Shown here: one piece after another, positions 1 through 9,659 of the stretch
Position numbering within the stretch: position 1 is the first letter of the stretch
How the letters are laid out: each line of letters opens with the position of its first letter
Assembly (NCBI GenBank): GCA_014584345.1
Contig: JACTNB010000016.1
Span: 62,001-126,000 of the forward strand
DNA length: 64,000 nt
Direction of reading: 5' to 3'
Source: Planctomycetota bacterium
GTDB taxonomy: Bacteria > Planctomycetota > Planctomycetia > Planctomycetales > Planctomycetaceae
Position numbers and translations under genes: made by a program
Notes under the pieces: model-generated
The model's database searches: none
Told to the model about the DNA's origin: nothing
Seen by the model: the letters and a program-made list of their open reading frames with translations, nothing else

Positions 1-18
1 GTGGTAAATCAATCAAGA

Positions 19-163
19 TGCACCGCCGAGGACGCAGAGGTCCGCGGGGGATTGTTGTTCTTCATCCCCTGCGGCGACTATCGATTTCATGTCGTGGCAC
101 ACTTTGCGGGAAACGAAGTTAGGAAATACCGCCTCCGTGAACCTCCGCGTCCTCGGCGGTGCA
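19..163. repeat. 23-bp inverted repeat pair
   Basis: Bases 19-41 and 141-163 are reverse complements with one mismatch (core TGCACCGCCGAGGACGC). They enclose about 100 bases that code for nothing recognisable. The pair could form a long stem or mark the ends of a small non-autonomous element. No terminator-like T-run adjoins it. Confidence 0.7.
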
Positions 164-200
164 TTCCAGAAGCAACGAGCCGCGCCCATCACGGCGCGTT

Positions 201-306
201 GCTTTATGCATTTTTGTGTGCCACGGTTGTGTCAGCCGTGCGAATTTCCAAGCATTTTCCCACAGTTTCACGGCTCGCTGAGCCGTGGCACCCAATAAAT
301 CAACAC
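201..306 (+). repeat. 105-bp dispersed repeat family 2, copy 1
   Basis: This stretch matches the reverse complement of 10283-10387 over its whole length. Shared blocks include GTGCCACGGTT near one end, CATTTTCCCACAGTT in the middle and AGCCGTGGCACCC with AAATCAACAC at the other end. The outer blocks GTGCCACGG and CCGTGGCAC are inverted relative to each other, so each copy can fold into a hairpin. It is intergenic and continues directly into a copy of the REP-like repeat at 303. Confidence 0.8.
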
Positions 307-436
307 GCCCGCCGGGAAGCGGGCCACGTTTGATCCGCAATCGTCGCGTAGTGATCCACTCCGGTGTATTATATGTCGGCCGTGTGATTGCGAGTTGCAG
401 CGCCCGCGTGTCCCGCTTCCTGACGGGCGCGGCTAG
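303..436. repeat. REPIN-like inverted pair of 27-bp repeats
   Basis: Bases 303-331 carry CGCCCGCCGGGAAGCGGGCCA, and bases 412-436 carry the same motif on the other strand (CCCGCTTCCTGACGGGCGCGGCTAG). The two arms are separated by about 80 bases. The same arrangement recurs at 51029-51161, and a single arm lies at 22571. Each arm is itself partly palindromic. No gene is supported between 1 and 573; this region holds only repeats and a short leader. Confidence 0.75.
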
Positions 437-573
437 TTTACGCCGAATCCACGTCCGACCGATCAGTCCCCGCCGATACTACCTTCGCTCGGTAATTTCC
501 GGTAAGCTGTCGGAGAACGCGGCGGGGCAGGCACCTCCCGCTCTACTCGATAAGTCACCAAGGAGCACGGCGA

Positions 574-1551
574 ATGCGAAAACTGGTCTCGGTTTCAATT
601 TGCACACTTTCTTTGCTGATCCTGGGCATTCTGGCCACTCCAGCCCGAGCCGACGAACCACGCCCACGCGACTTTCCCCTGAAGGCCCGGCGCATTCTGT
701 TCCTGGGAGATTCCATCACGCATTCCGGTCATTACATCTACTGGATTGAAACTCAACTCCGGTTGAGAGGGGTTTCTCCCTTGCCCGAAATGATCAACAT
801 CGGACTGAGCAGCGAAACCTGTAGCGGGCTGTCCGAACCGGGACACCCCTTCCCGCGCCCCAATGTGCAGAACCGGATCGAAAAAGCACTCGACCTGGTG
901 CAGCCCGATGTCGTGGTGGCCTGTTATGGCATGAACGATGGGATTTATCATCCGTTCGACGAATCCCGCTTTCTGGCCTATCAGCGCGGCATCCAGCGGA
1001 TTATCGATCTCTCCCATGCACGGGGGGCCAAGGTAATCCTGCTGACACCGCCCCCCTTCGATCCCCTCGTGCCGAGGGAAAAAGGCAAATTGCTTCCCGC
1101 CGGACAACCGGAATACGCCTACTATGCCATGTATGAAAACTACGACGATGTCCTCAAACGCTATGGCGAATGGATCATGCAGCAGGGGAACAACGCGGAC
1201 ATGGTCATCAACGTGCACCGCCCGGTCTCGGAGTATGTCGCCCGCCAACGCCTGAAAGACCCCCAATTCACCCTCATCCCCGATGGCATTCACCCGAACC
1301 CCGCGGGGCACCGGATACTGGCCGAAGCCATCCTGCCCGCCTGGGGCCTGCCAGCCTCCCTGGAACCAGACCCCGAACTGTTGAAACTCGTCACCCGCAG
1401 AGGCACCCTGCTGCATGACGCCTGGCTGAGTCACATTGGGCACGATCGCCCCGGCGTGGCTGCCGGGTTACCCCTGGAGGAGGCCCGTCAGCAAGCCCAG
1501 CAACTCGAACAGCAAATTAACACTCGTCTCGAGGCCCTGCGAAAACCATGA
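574..1551 (+). CDS. Secreted SGNH/GDSL-family hydrolase
   Basis: This 325-residue protein is likely an exported esterase or acetylesterase-type hydrolase of the SGNH superfamily. Residues 1-26 form a signal peptide (hydrophobic run ending ATPARA). Block I (FLGDSIT) is near residue 45 and supplies the nucleophilic Ser. The GMND stretch near 120 gives the oxyanion Asn. DGIHP near 238 gives the Asp and His of the triad. The start is supported by AAGGAG eight bases upstream of the ATG. The C-terminal 40 residues are Gln-rich and may be helical. Related planctomycete proteins are often sugar-ester hydrolases, but the substrate is unknown here. It stands alone, upstream of a homocysteine methyltransferase gene. 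Confidence 0.85.
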   Translation: MRKLVSVSICTLSLLILGILATPARADEPRPRDFPLKARRILFLGDSITHSGHYIYWIETQLRLRGVSPLPEMINIGLSSETCSGLSEPGHPFPRPNVQNRIEKALDLVQPDVVVACYGMNDGIYHPFDESRFLAYQRGIQRIIDLSHARGAKVILLTPPPFDPLVPREKGKLLPAGQPEYAYYAMYENYDDVLKRYGEWIMQQGNNADMVINVHRPVSEYVARQRLKDPQFTLIPDGIHPNPAGHRILAEAILPAWGLPASLEPDPELLKLVTRRGTLLHDAWLSHIGHDRPGVAAGLPLEEARQQAQQLEQQINTRLEALRKP

Positions 1552-1635
1552 CTACCGGCACGCCAACCGGCCAGTTTACCCCTCCTACCGCTGAAAATTG
1601 CCAACAGCGAAGAAATCAACTTCCAGGCGCCGCCA

Positions 1636-2595
1636 ATGTCAAAATATAGAAATGCATTACCTCAACTGAGCGGTGATTTCTACATGACCGATGGCGGCAT
1701 CGAAACGACCCTGATCTTCCACGAAGGTCGGGAACTGCCCTGTTTCGCCGCCTTCCTGCTGCTCGAAACCCCCGAGGGCGAAGAGGTTCTGAAAAAGTAC
1801 TTTCGGACCTACGCCGAGTTGGCCAATCGGTTTCAAACGGGCCTCATTCTCGAAACCGCCACCTGGAGAGCCAGTCCCGCCTGGGGAGAGAAACTGAATT
1901 ACACCAAGGAGGCACTGACCGAGGTAAATCACAAGGCCGTCCAGCTACTGAGAGGGATTCGCGACGAGTACGAAACACCTCGTACCCCCTTGGTGATCAG
2001 CGGTTGCGTGGGGCCTCGTGGAGATGGTTACATTCCCGATGCGGCTATGAGTGGCGAAGAGGCCGCCAATTACCATCGCACGCAAATCGAGGCGCTGGCC
2101 GCAACCGATGCCGACTTGGTGACGGCCATCACCATGAACTACGCCGAGGAAGCCCTCGGTATCGCCTTGGCCGCCAGGGATGTCGATCTCCCCGTAGTAA
2201 TCTCGTTTACGGTCGAAACAGATGGTCGACTCCCTACCGGACAACCGCTTGGGGAGGCCATCCAGCAGGTGGATCACGCCACCTCAGGCTATCCTGCATA
2301 CTATATGCTCAACTGCGCCCATCCCAGTCATTTCGAACAGACGCTCCGCGGAAATGATCCCTGTCTAAAGCGCCTGCGTGGACTGCGGGCTAACGCCTCC
2401 CGCATGAGCCATGCCGAACTCGACCAGGCGACGGAGTTGGATGCCGGGGATCCCTGTACGCTGGGACAGGAATATGCCGAGTTGCTCGGGCACCTCGAGC
2501 ACCTTAACGTCTTGGGTGGCTGTTGCGGCACGGATCATCGACATATCGAGCAGATCGCAGTCTCCTGCCTGCCGCGCTTTCGATCGAAGGCCTGA
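1636..2595 (+). CDS. Homocysteine S-methyltransferase family protein
   Basis: This 319-residue protein matches the length and layout of the zinc-dependent homocysteine methyltransferase family (MmuM/BHMT-like). These cytosolic enzymes move a methyl group from S-methylmethionine, betaine or a related donor to homocysteine to give methionine. The zinc site is visible as NCAHP near residue 225 and GGCCGTD near residue 295. The N-terminal TDGGIETTL is the usual first barrel strand. There is no cobalamin or folate domain, so it is not MetH. The donor cannot be told from sequence. The ribosome binding site is weak. It lies 84 bases after the SGNH gene and may be independently transcribed. Confidence 0.88.
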   Translation: MSKYRNALPQLSGDFYMTDGGIETTLIFHEGRELPCFAAFLLLETPEGEEVLKKYFRTYAELANRFQTGLILETATWRASPAWGEKLNYTKEALTEVNHKAVQLLRGIRDEYETPRTPLVISGCVGPRGDGYIPDAAMSGEEAANYHRTQIEALAATDADLVTAITMNYAEEALGIALAARDVDLPVVISFTVETDGRLPTGQPLGEAIQQVDHATSGYPAYYMLNCAHPSHFEQTLRGNDPCLKRLRGLRANASRMSHAELDQATELDAGDPCTLGQEYAELLGHLEHLNVLGGCCGTDHRHIEQIAVSCLPRFRSKA

Positions 2596-2844
2596 CACCC
2601 CCCGTTGTGGTAATCCCCTGGCTTCCGCCGCAATTCAGGCGTGCCCGCCATCATTTGACAGCCGGATTTAACTGCCGGCTACCCCCGGGAACGTGATATT
2701 CGCATTGACACACAGGGCAGTCGCGCGATAGAAGCCCTGCCATGGCCGAATATAAGAACGGATTTCGGCCCACCCGACGGTTAGGCGGTTTTGGAAATCG
2801 CCGCGAGCCATCAAGACTCTTCCTGCCCTTTTGCCCATTCACGG

Positions 2845-4194
2845 ATGAATATGCAAGCCTCCATTCACTGCACAATTTTGTCGTGTCTGCTGCTTTTGAT
2901 GGGATGCTCTCAAGGAGACCAGTCCACTCCCAAGGCAGGCTCCACAACCGGATCCACCACAACGGGTTCCAGCACGGAAACGGCCTCGACGGATAAATCA
3001 GCCGCCTCTCCGGTGAACGTGGACCAGACAATGGCCCAAATCCGCAAGTATTACGATGCAGGGAATTATCGTGCCGCCTTCCCGCTGCTGGACCAACTGC
3101 ATGCCGCAAAGGCATGCCCAGCGGAAGGTTACGCCATTCGCGCCACAATTCTCGATCACAGTGGGCTGGTTTCGCAGGCGATTGCCTCGCTCACCCTGGC
3201 CTTGACGCAGCAGCCGAAGAATGCCGAATGGCACAACATGCTGGGGCTACTGTTCGTAAAAGGTCAGAATTTTTCGATGGCTTATCAGGCCTTTACCAAG
3301 GCGATCGAATTGCAACCGGAGTTTTCCAAGGCGTACAACAATCGCGGACTGATGTATATCGCCCAGAAGGAATTCGGGCAGGCCATCAACGACTTCAACC
3401 TGGCCATTCAATACGACCCCCAATATATCGATGCGCACAACAACCGGGGTTATGCCTATCTGGAACAGGGAAATTACGCCAAGGCGGTCGAAAATTTCTC
3501 CGAAGCGGTAAAGTATGACCCGAACTACGTCAAAGGCTACAACAATCGGGGGTTCGCCCTGATGAAAATCGGAGACGCGGAACAATCCCTCGCCGATTTT
3601 ACCAAGGCCATCGAACTGGCTCCCCAGGTAGCCAAGCATTATCTGCATCGCCGCGATGCCTGGCTGGCCCTGGGGAACCAGGCCGAGGCCGACAAGGATC
3701 AGGCCCAGGCCCGCTGGGTTCAGGAACTGGCGTTGATCAACCAGAAACTGCTGCGCGACCCCAACAATCCCGCCATTCTCGTGGAACGGGCCGAGCATTT
3801 CGCCAGCAAGGAAAAGTTTGACGAAGCCTTTACGGATCTCAGTCGGGCCGAGCAGTTGGACGCCTCGCTGTCGCGGCTGTATCGTGTCCGCGCCAGCATT
3901 TACCACACCCAGAAAAACTATCAGGCCGTGATCGAAAACTGTACGAAGGCGATTGAATTCAACCAGGATTTCGAGTCCCTTTCGCTACGTGGCGATGCCT
4001 ATCTGGCGATGGGCAAGCTCGATCAGGCGATCGAGGATTACACCACGGCACAACGCTTCGATGGAGCCGTCGCCATGGCCTACTGGCAACGGGCGGAATC
4101 CCGCAAGGAACAGGGAGATCAAACAGGTTCCGAGCAGGATCGACAAACCGCGTTGAAACTCGATCCCCAGATCGAAAGCACGCTGAAAAAGTAG
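2845..4194 (+). CDS. TPR-repeat lipoprotein
   Basis: The protein starts with a lipoprotein signal peptide ending in LLLLMGCS, so Cys21 should be lipidated. A Ser/Thr-rich linker follows, then about ten tetratricopeptide repeats fill the rest. Typical repeat cores with NNRG and Tyr-Asp-Pro spacing are visible between about residues 100 and 280 and again from 320 to 440. An upstream in-frame ATG at 2791 exists, but the signal peptide begins at 2845, so I chose that start. TPR arrays are protein-binding scaffolds; no partner is evident. The gene converges with ribBA 49 bases downstream. The 250 bases upstream hold no supported gene. Confidence 0.85.
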   Translation: MNMQASIHCTILSCLLLLMGCSQGDQSTPKAGSTTGSTTTGSSTETASTDKSAASPVNVDQTMAQIRKYYDAGNYRAAFPLLDQLHAAKACPAEGYAIRATILDHSGLVSQAIASLTLALTQQPKNAEWHNMLGLLFVKGQNFSMAYQAFTKAIELQPEFSKAYNNRGLMYIAQKEFGQAINDFNLAIQYDPQYIDAHNNRGYAYLEQGNYAKAVENFSEAVKYDPNYVKGYNNRGFALMKIGDAEQSLADFTKAIELAPQVAKHYLHRRDAWLALGNQAEADKDQAQARWVQELALINQKLLRDPNNPAILVERAEHFASKEKFDEAFTDLSRAEQLDASLSRLYRVRASIYHTQKNYQAVIENCTKAIEFNQDFESLSLRGDAYLAMGKLDQAIEDYTTAQRFDGAVAMAYWQRAESRKEQGDQTGSEQDRQTALKLDPQIESTLKK

Positions 4195-4243
4195 GCCGCG
4201 GCGATGGCACGATGATAGCGGTCAGGGATGTGTCGACTCCCGG

Positions 4244-5536
4244 TTACTCCAACGGGCGCGTTTCGTTCTGCAGTAACACCACGGGAAGCTTGTGGCCCAT
4301 CTTGTCCCGCTTGGTGGCCAAGTACCGTTCGCGATGCTCGTCCGGTTCCGCGATGATGGGGAGTTGTTCCACCACCTTGAGATCCACCCATTCTTCGAAG
4401 GCTTCGGTCTTTTTGGGGTTGTTGGTCAGCAGCCGAATTTGCTTCAGGCCCAAATCCTTCAAGATCTGCAAGCCGACCATGAAATCGCGCAGGTCTGCCT
4501 TGTAACCCAATTTTATATTGGCTTCCACGGTATCAAAACCCTGGTCCTGCAACTGGTAGGCCTGCAGCTTCGCGGTCAGGCCGATCCCCCGGCCTTCTTG
4601 TGGCAGATACACCACCGCGCCCGCTCCTTCCTTGTGAATCATCGCCATTGCCATGTGCAGTTGATCGCCGCAATCGCAACGCAGCGAACCGAGAATATCT
4701 CCCGTAAAGCAGGACGAATGCATCCGCACCAGGGGGGCTTCCGTCGCCAGCAGGTCGCCCCAGACTATCGCGAGTGGTTCCTGTTCCTCGTGTTCGACTT
4801 TATAGGCAATGAACATCGGCGTGCCGTAGTCCCGGGTCTTGATCGGCACTTCCACGATCCGCTTGACCAACTGCTCGCGCTGTCGACGGTAACGGATCAG
4901 GCTCGAGATCGAAATAATCTTCAGACCGAATTGCCGCGCCAGTCCCTTTAATTCGTCCAGCGTGGCCATGCCGGAACCGGTCGGGCTCAGAATTTCAATC
5001 AGTGCCCCCACGGGCCGCAACCCCGCCAGTCGCATCAGGTCGATGGTGGCTTCGGTATGCCCGGCACGCCGCAGTACCCCGCCATCCTTTGCCAGCAGCG
5101 GGGAAATATGTCCCGGTCGCATGAAATCCTCGGCATTGGAGTGGGGGTCCGCCAACGCCTTGATGGTTCGGGCACGGTTCTCGGCACTCACTCCGGTCCC
5201 CGCCGTGAGATGATCCACCTGCACCAGAAAATTGGTTTGATGGGGAGTGGTGTTCGTATCCGCACCCGCCGCCAAACCAAGTTGCAGTCGCCGCGAGACT
5301 TCTTCCACCATGGGGACGCAAAGCATGCCACCTCCCTGCCTCAGCATGAAGTTGACCAGTTCAGGGGTGATCAACTCCGCCGAGCAAATGAAGTCCCCTT
5401 CGTTTTCACGATCACGGGCATCCACGACAATGACGGCTCGACCGTTTCGAATTTCCTTGAGTGCCTCCTCGATCGAATCCAGGTCGGCGTCTTCTTCGAA
5501 GGCATCATGAAATAGTGGCATCTTCGACTCATTCAT
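4244..5536 (-). CDS. ribBA: Bifunctional DHBP synthase / GTP cyclohydrolase II
   Basis: This 430-residue fusion supplies both entry reactions of riboflavin synthesis. The N-terminal half makes 3,4-dihydroxy-2-butanone 4-phosphate from ribulose 5-phosphate (RENEGDF near residue 45, HTEATIDL near 165). The C-terminal half opens GTP to the pyrimidine precursor, with the zinc cysteines in SSCFTGDILGSLRCDCGD and the catalytic region QEGRGIGL. Length and domain order are normal. I looked upstream (5537-5726) for the conserved FMN riboswitch core and did not see it. No other rib gene lies nearby. Confidence 0.95.
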   Translation of the reverse strand: MNESKMPLFHDAFEEDADLDSIEEALKEIRNGRAVIVVDARDRENEGDFICSAELITPELVNFMLRQGGGMLCVPMVEEVSRRLQLGLAAGADTNTTPHQTNFLVQVDHLTAGTGVSAENRARTIKALADPHSNAEDFMRPGHISPLLAKDGGVLRRAGHTEATIDLMRLAGLRPVGALIEILSPTGSGMATLDELKGLARQFGLKIISISSLIRYRRQREQLVKRIVEVPIKTRDYGTPMFIAYKVEHEEQEPLAIVWGDLLATEAPLVRMHSSCFTGDILGSLRCDCGDQLHMAMAMIHKEGAGAVVYLPQEGRGIGLTAKLQAYQLQDQGFDTVEANIKLGYKADLRDFMVGLQILKDLGLKQIRLLTNNPKKTEAFEEWVDLKVVEQLPIIAEPDEHRERYLATKRDKMGHKLPVVLLQNETRPLE

Positions 5537-5726
5537 CTCAAATAGTCAGGAACCAAACAGGCATCTTAAACCAGTCGGTTCCAAAAAACGAGTTTGCCAG
5601 GATCCGCCCGGCTCGGGAAAGGGAGGTCTCCACGGCAAGGACACGTCTGGCCAGCCTGCGTATCACGTGAAACGCTCCCAGGCCCCATTTTACCCGGATA
5701 CTTTCCGTAAATCCGGAATTTTTCAG

Positions 5727-6326
5727 CTAACCGGAAACTTTCAGCCGTTGCGTCAAGGCCTGTTTGTGATTGGCAACCTGTTGTTCCGTGAGGTGCAAAG
5801 TTTCCGCGACCTGCTTATTCGACCATCCCCGCACATAAATCAGCTCGCACACTTTCAACCGTTCGAATTGCAGTTTTTGCTTCCATTCCGCCAACAGTTC
5901 CGCCAGGCGTGTTCGCAACAGATGCCGCTGCTGGTCTCCCGCCTCGCGACTGCGGGCAAGGCTCGAAGCATGGCGTGCAGCCCCCATGACAGTCAACGGA
6001 TCCTCCATGGTGCGGACCGATGGTCGACGCCCCTGTTTTCGCAACACATCCGTGATTTTGTAGGCGGCAATACGAAACAGAAACGCTTCGGTGGAGGTTC
6101 TCGTTTCCTCGAAATTGGGCAGGCTGGTGAGAAACCCCAGCAGCGTTTCCTGCACGATATCTTCCGCCAGGCTCGCATCCTGCAACCGGCTTCGCGCGAA
6201 CGCTAGCAACCGCCCCTCGTATTGATCGACCAACTGCCGCCAAGCAGACGGCTCTCCCCGGCGAATCCGCTGAATCAATCCGGACGCCTCGTCGGTCTCG
6301 AATTCCGCTGGCGTGGATCTTTCCAT
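5727..6326 (-). CDS. ECF-type RNA polymerase sigma factor
   Basis: This 199-residue protein has sigma region 2 (EDIVQETLLGFL, followed by FLFRIAAYKITDVLRK) and a C-terminal region 4 helix-turn-helix (GWSNKQVAETLHLTEQQV). There is no region 3, as expected for extracytoplasmic-function sigma factors. The frame is open to 6425, but the ATG at 6326 is preceded by AGGAG five bases away, so I use it. No anti-sigma factor gene is adjacent. It lies just downstream of, and on the same strand as, the enolase-superfamily and ATP-grasp genes, so it could be co-transcribed with them. The regulon is unknown. Confidence 0.85.
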   Translation of the reverse strand: MERSTPAEFETDEASGLIQRIRRGEPSAWRQLVDQYEGRLLAFARSRLQDASLAEDIVQETLLGFLTSLPNFEETRTSTEAFLFRIAAYKITDVLRKQGRRPSVRTMEDPLTVMGAARHASSLARSREAGDQQRHLLRTRLAELLAEWKQKLQFERLKVCELIYVRGWSNKQVAETLHLTEQQVANHKQALTQRLKVSG

Positions 6327-6464
6327 CGCTTCTCCTAATTCACGGGATGTCGCAGGCATCCCGCCTATACCATCATCACGCAAACCACCGATTTGTCCAG
6401 TCGTCTGGCTGCCGGTTTTTCGCATGGGACCAGCAATTCCACGCTCCGACTTCCCAGTCTGGGG

Positions 6465-7823
6465 TTATTGCGAAAAGCCCAGCCCCATGCCATTCAGCAA
6501 GCCCGTTTCAACGGTTCCATCCTGAATTTCGAACATGCCAGGATACCCGATGGCCCAGGGCCGATTGGGAGCCGGACAATACTGCCGAGCGTTTCCCTCG
6601 ATGGCGGCCACGCCGGGGATACGCGCGGCCAGCGAAGCGGAATGCAGGAAGCTGAAACCCGGGCAGGTCAAGTCCTGCACACACAGGAACATGCCATGCT
6701 TGATCGCCGCCGCCGCGAATAACAGCGTTTCCGTCTGCCCCTTGCAGGCCTTGAACGCCACGCCGGTGTAACCCAGATCGCGCGCCAGGTACAGTGATTC
6801 GAGATCGACCAGGGATTCATCAATCACCACGGGTTTTATCTCGGCGGCACGATGCATGCGATTATCGGGAAATTGCCGCAGGTTGCGATGCGTTGGCTGT
6901 TCGATGTACTGAATTCGTGCAAAGGCCTCGGGGGATTTGCCGCGAATCCCTTCCAGAAACGCCAGGACGTATTCGACATCCTGGCACTTTTCGTTGAAGT
7001 CGCACGAATAATGCCAGGTGACGCATCCCCGTTGCTGCTGCGTTTGTGCAGCCACCGCTTCGATGGCGAGGACCCGATTAATATCCCAGTTCAGATCGTC
7101 CCCGTTCAGCTTGATTTTCAAATGCGTCAACCCGTCGGCCAGAATCCACTCCCCCAGGGTTTCGGGCAGACCATCGTTGATCCGCTGGGGAATATCCGCT
7201 TCGACCAGCGGGTCGAGGGCGCCCACCAAATGATACAGGGGCATGCGGGGTTTCGGTTCGCGCAGTGTGTAGCGATCCAGGTATTCGCCGCGAAACTCTG
7301 GGCCGAGATAGACGGACAAATCGTAATTCATAAACTCGCCGGAAAGCGTGTTGTACGAATTGAGCCGATGCAATCGCCCATAGGCATCGTGGACCGCCGC
7401 ATCGAGGGGACTATTCGCCACCAACTGCGCGAGCATCGGGATCGATTCCGGCAGACCGAATTCCTTCTGCACCACGGTCGCCAATTGAGGATAATGGTGA
7501 ATCACTTCCAGCATCAGGTCGATGGGATGCCCTGAATTCGGCAGGGAATTGGCATGAATGGCGGTCCTTTCCGCCAGGCGTTTCATGGCCTTTTCACTCG
7601 TTTCGGGTTCAACCTGGGAGGATGGCCAGGACCACACATTTCCCACGGGCATGCTTCCCCTGCCGGTCGCCCGCCGTCCCTGCCGATCCTCGACGTCCAC
7701 GGTCACGTTGATCAAATCGGTTTGAGTGACCGTGCGTCCGCCAAATTTCAGCGGAGCCCGAAACGGCACCGGTTCAAATTCTACGCGGGCGTGAACGATT
7801 CGTATGTCGGTCTGTTGTGGCAT
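6465..7823 (-). CDS. Enolase-superfamily (MLE subgroup-like) enzyme
   Basis: This protein of about 452 residues has the capping domain and barrel of the mandelate racemase / muconate lactonising enzyme family. A full catalytic set is visible: the KxK motif (LKIKLNGDD), metal ligands in CDFNEK, IEQPTHR and VIDESL, and the opposite-face Lys in FKACKGQ. That arrangement fits the MLE subgroup, whose members abstract a proton alpha to a carboxylate and then racemise, cycloisomerise or eliminate. The frame is open to 8081, but the ATG at 7823 has GGAAGGAA upstream and begins recognisable homology. The substrate is unknown. It is 92 bases downstream of the ATP-grasp gene in the C1 neighbourhood. Confidence 0.82.
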   Translation of the reverse strand: MPQQTDIRIVHARVEFEPVPFRAPLKFGGRTVTQTDLINVTVDVEDRQGRRATGRGSMPVGNVWSWPSSQVEPETSEKAMKRLAERTAIHANSLPNSGHPIDLMLEVIHHYPQLATVVQKEFGLPESIPMLAQLVANSPLDAAVHDAYGRLHRLNSYNTLSGEFMNYDLSVYLGPEFRGEYLDRYTLREPKPRMPLYHLVGALDPLVEADIPQRINDGLPETLGEWILADGLTHLKIKLNGDDLNWDINRVLAIEAVAAQTQQQRGCVTWHYSCDFNEKCQDVEYVLAFLEGIRGKSPEAFARIQYIEQPTHRNLRQFPDNRMHRAAEIKPVVIDESLVDLESLYLARDLGYTGVAFKACKGQTETLLFAAAAIKHGMFLCVQDLTCPGFSFLHSASLAARIPGVAAIEGNARQYCPAPNRPWAIGYPGMFEIQDGTVETGLLNGMGLGFSQ

Positions 7824-7915
7824 CGGTCGAGAATTCCTTCCGAATGTTCGTGATTCAGCAGCGGAAAGCGACCGGCCAGCCGGTCGGCACCGCGGAGTTT
7901 CGGCTTGTGGGGTGG

Positions 7916-9166
7916 CTATCCCGAATAGAGGCGGTCCCGCAGATGCATTTCTCGGGCATCCAGTTGTTCCAGGCAGTCCGCCCCGGTGTCTCCTGTTGCC
8001 CAGATCGTACAGATTGGATCCTCCCGACGAAAGGCAGTCCCCGCGGCGGGCAAATCGCTGAACGTGGGAACGGACCAGCATCTCTCACCCTCCCCACCGT
8101 GCCCTTGCCCCCCCACCCTGCCCGCCACGACGTCCCAGGACCAGTCGCAAGGCAATTGAAACTCTCGCGACGCATAGAGAATCCGCTTGCCAATCGAACG
8201 CGTCGGCTTGGACCGTTCCCCGCGTGGAGGGACCTGCCGGCCTTCTGCCAAGCCCGGCAGGTCGCGCAGCAGGGAACGCTGTTCCGCCAATTCCATCAAC
8301 TCCAGCGCCGCCGTGTAACGCGGATTGATCTCCACCAGATAAGGGGTTTGTCCCGCCAGAACAAAATCCAGCCCCCAAAGTCCCCTCAATCCACACGCCA
8401 AGGCGCAAGTCCTGCCGATGGTGTGCAGCAACGGCAACAGATGGTCGCGGTCGATTGCCTCGAACGACTGCAACGGAAAGAGATTGCCGGCATAGGCAAA
8501 GGGGCGGGCAGGCAATTCCGGGGAACCGATAATTTGCCGGGTGCAGCCGAGCAGTTCGGTGTCGACCTCTCCCCGGGCATTCGCACAAGTCAGAAATTGT
8601 GCCGAGCAGGGAATCCCGTCCACTTCCCCCTGGTCGTAAAAACCTGCGGGCACAGGGGACAAATCTCCCGCAGCAAGCCGTCGTATCCCCAGACCTCCCA
8701 CACTCGTAATCGATTTTCTCAGCCAGCGGATTCCTACACTTGGGTGTCTGGATTTTTCAGCCGATTCACCGGATACCGGTTCGCCGGGCAACCGCAGGGG
8801 AAGCGTCGGCAATCCTTGATTGGCCAGAAAACGCCAGACGAATCGAGGATCCCTGGCCCGGGAAATCGCCGACGGACGAGAACCGAGGACCCGTCCGCTG
8901 CTGCCAAGAGTTTCGGACAGGTATTCCCCCCCTCCCACCGGCAGCAACGCGGCTGCAGGATATGACCGAAGAAAGGGCTCCAAGACCGGCAGCAGATTCC
9001 CGTCCGTCATGGAAGCGATTTTATGTACCACGGCTCCCGGGGGAAAATCGCAGTCCGCGAACAAATCGAAGCAGACTGCGGTCAGTCCTGCCCGAGCAGC
9101 CGACCAACAGGCGGCCCGTGTTGCCCCTCCAAAAATCAATACCCCGGGAGACTCAGACATCGACAT
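7916..9166 (-). CDS. ATP-grasp family enzyme of the C1 gene neighbourhood
   Basis: This protein of about 416 residues has an N-terminal nucleotide-fold segment (VLIFGGATRAACW) and an ATP-grasp core ending in the metal-binding strand LVEINPRYTAALEL, with GLWGLDFVL before it. ATP-grasp enzymes ligate a carboxylate to an amine or thiol through an acyl phosphate. Such genes occur in bacterial H4MPT clusters and have been proposed to act in cofactor synthesis; that role is inferred here from its position divergent to fae. The longest frame runs to 9406 but passes through a 110-bp repeat, so I start at the ATG at 9166 (second choice 9160). The ribosome binding site is weak. Confidence 0.75.
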   Translation of the reverse strand: MSMSESPGVLIFGGATRAACWSAARAGLTAVCFDLFADCDFPPGAVVHKIASMTDGNLLPVLEPFLRSYPAAALLPVGGGEYLSETLGSSGRVLGSRPSAISRARDPRFVWRFLANQGLPTLPLRLPGEPVSGESAEKSRHPSVGIRWLRKSITSVGGLGIRRLAAGDLSPVPAGFYDQGEVDGIPCSAQFLTCANARGEVDTELLGCTRQIIGSPELPARPFAYAGNLFPLQSFEAIDRDHLLPLLHTIGRTCALACGLRGLWGLDFVLAGQTPYLVEINPRYTAALELMELAEQRSLLRDLPGLAEGRQVPPRGERSKPTRSIGKRILYASREFQLPCDWSWDVVAGRVGGQGHGGEGERCWSVPTFSDLPAAGTAFRREDPICTIWATGDTGADCLEQLDAREMHLRDRLYSG

Positions 9167-9212
9167 GAAAGTTGACCTTGGACATCGGACTCCAGGCATA
9201 TTCCCGTTTCGA

Positions 9213-9326
9213 GACTGTGAATTTTTTGATTGCGGATCATTACTTGCCACAAAAATGTTGTGGTTCGGTTGCCGAGTGGATACCGCATCAATGGTACGCA
9301 CAGCATAACCTACGAAAATTATACAG
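9213..9326. repeat. 110-bp inverted-end repeat family 1, copy A
   Basis: The left end CTGTGAATTTTTTGATTGCGGAT and the right end CGAAAATTATACAG are imperfect inverted repeats. The interior carries CCACAAAAATGTTGTGG, able to form a hairpin, and TACCGCATCAATGGTAC, shared with the copies at 15979 and 43528. The repeat sits in the divergent gap between the ATP-grasp gene and fae. The rest of the 9167-9659 gap holds no supported gene. Confidence 0.82.
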
Positions 9327-9659
9327 CCTGTTGTCGGCGGTAACTGGTTCCATCGGGCTTCCGCAAAGCCTGGTGGATCATGGTCTAAATTGCCAGGTAA
9401 GGGCATCGCATGAGATGAACGGCAGACATGTCAACATGACCAGGCGGCACCGAAGACGCCCCCGGGACACCAGGGGACAGTCGCCCCTCCCTTAATGCCA
9501 ACGCACGGTGACAGGATCGAAACGCGCGGATGCCCGGAGAAATGTGGCCGCGCACTGGAAATCAATGCTTAAACATGATATCAAAACGATAGTCGGACAA
9601 CTCGGCAAGCAGGAAACAATTCACTACGACTATCACAACAGAGACAAGGAGTGGCGTAC

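Noticed and set aside
595..1443. Long minus-strand open frame inside the SGNH hydrolase gene
   Set aside because: It mirrors the plus-strand gene, has no recognisable motif, and the plus frame has a signal peptide and full SGNH blocks.
5537..5726. Possible FMN riboswitch upstream of ribBA
   Set aside because: The conserved FMN-aptamer core is not present in the 190 bases upstream.
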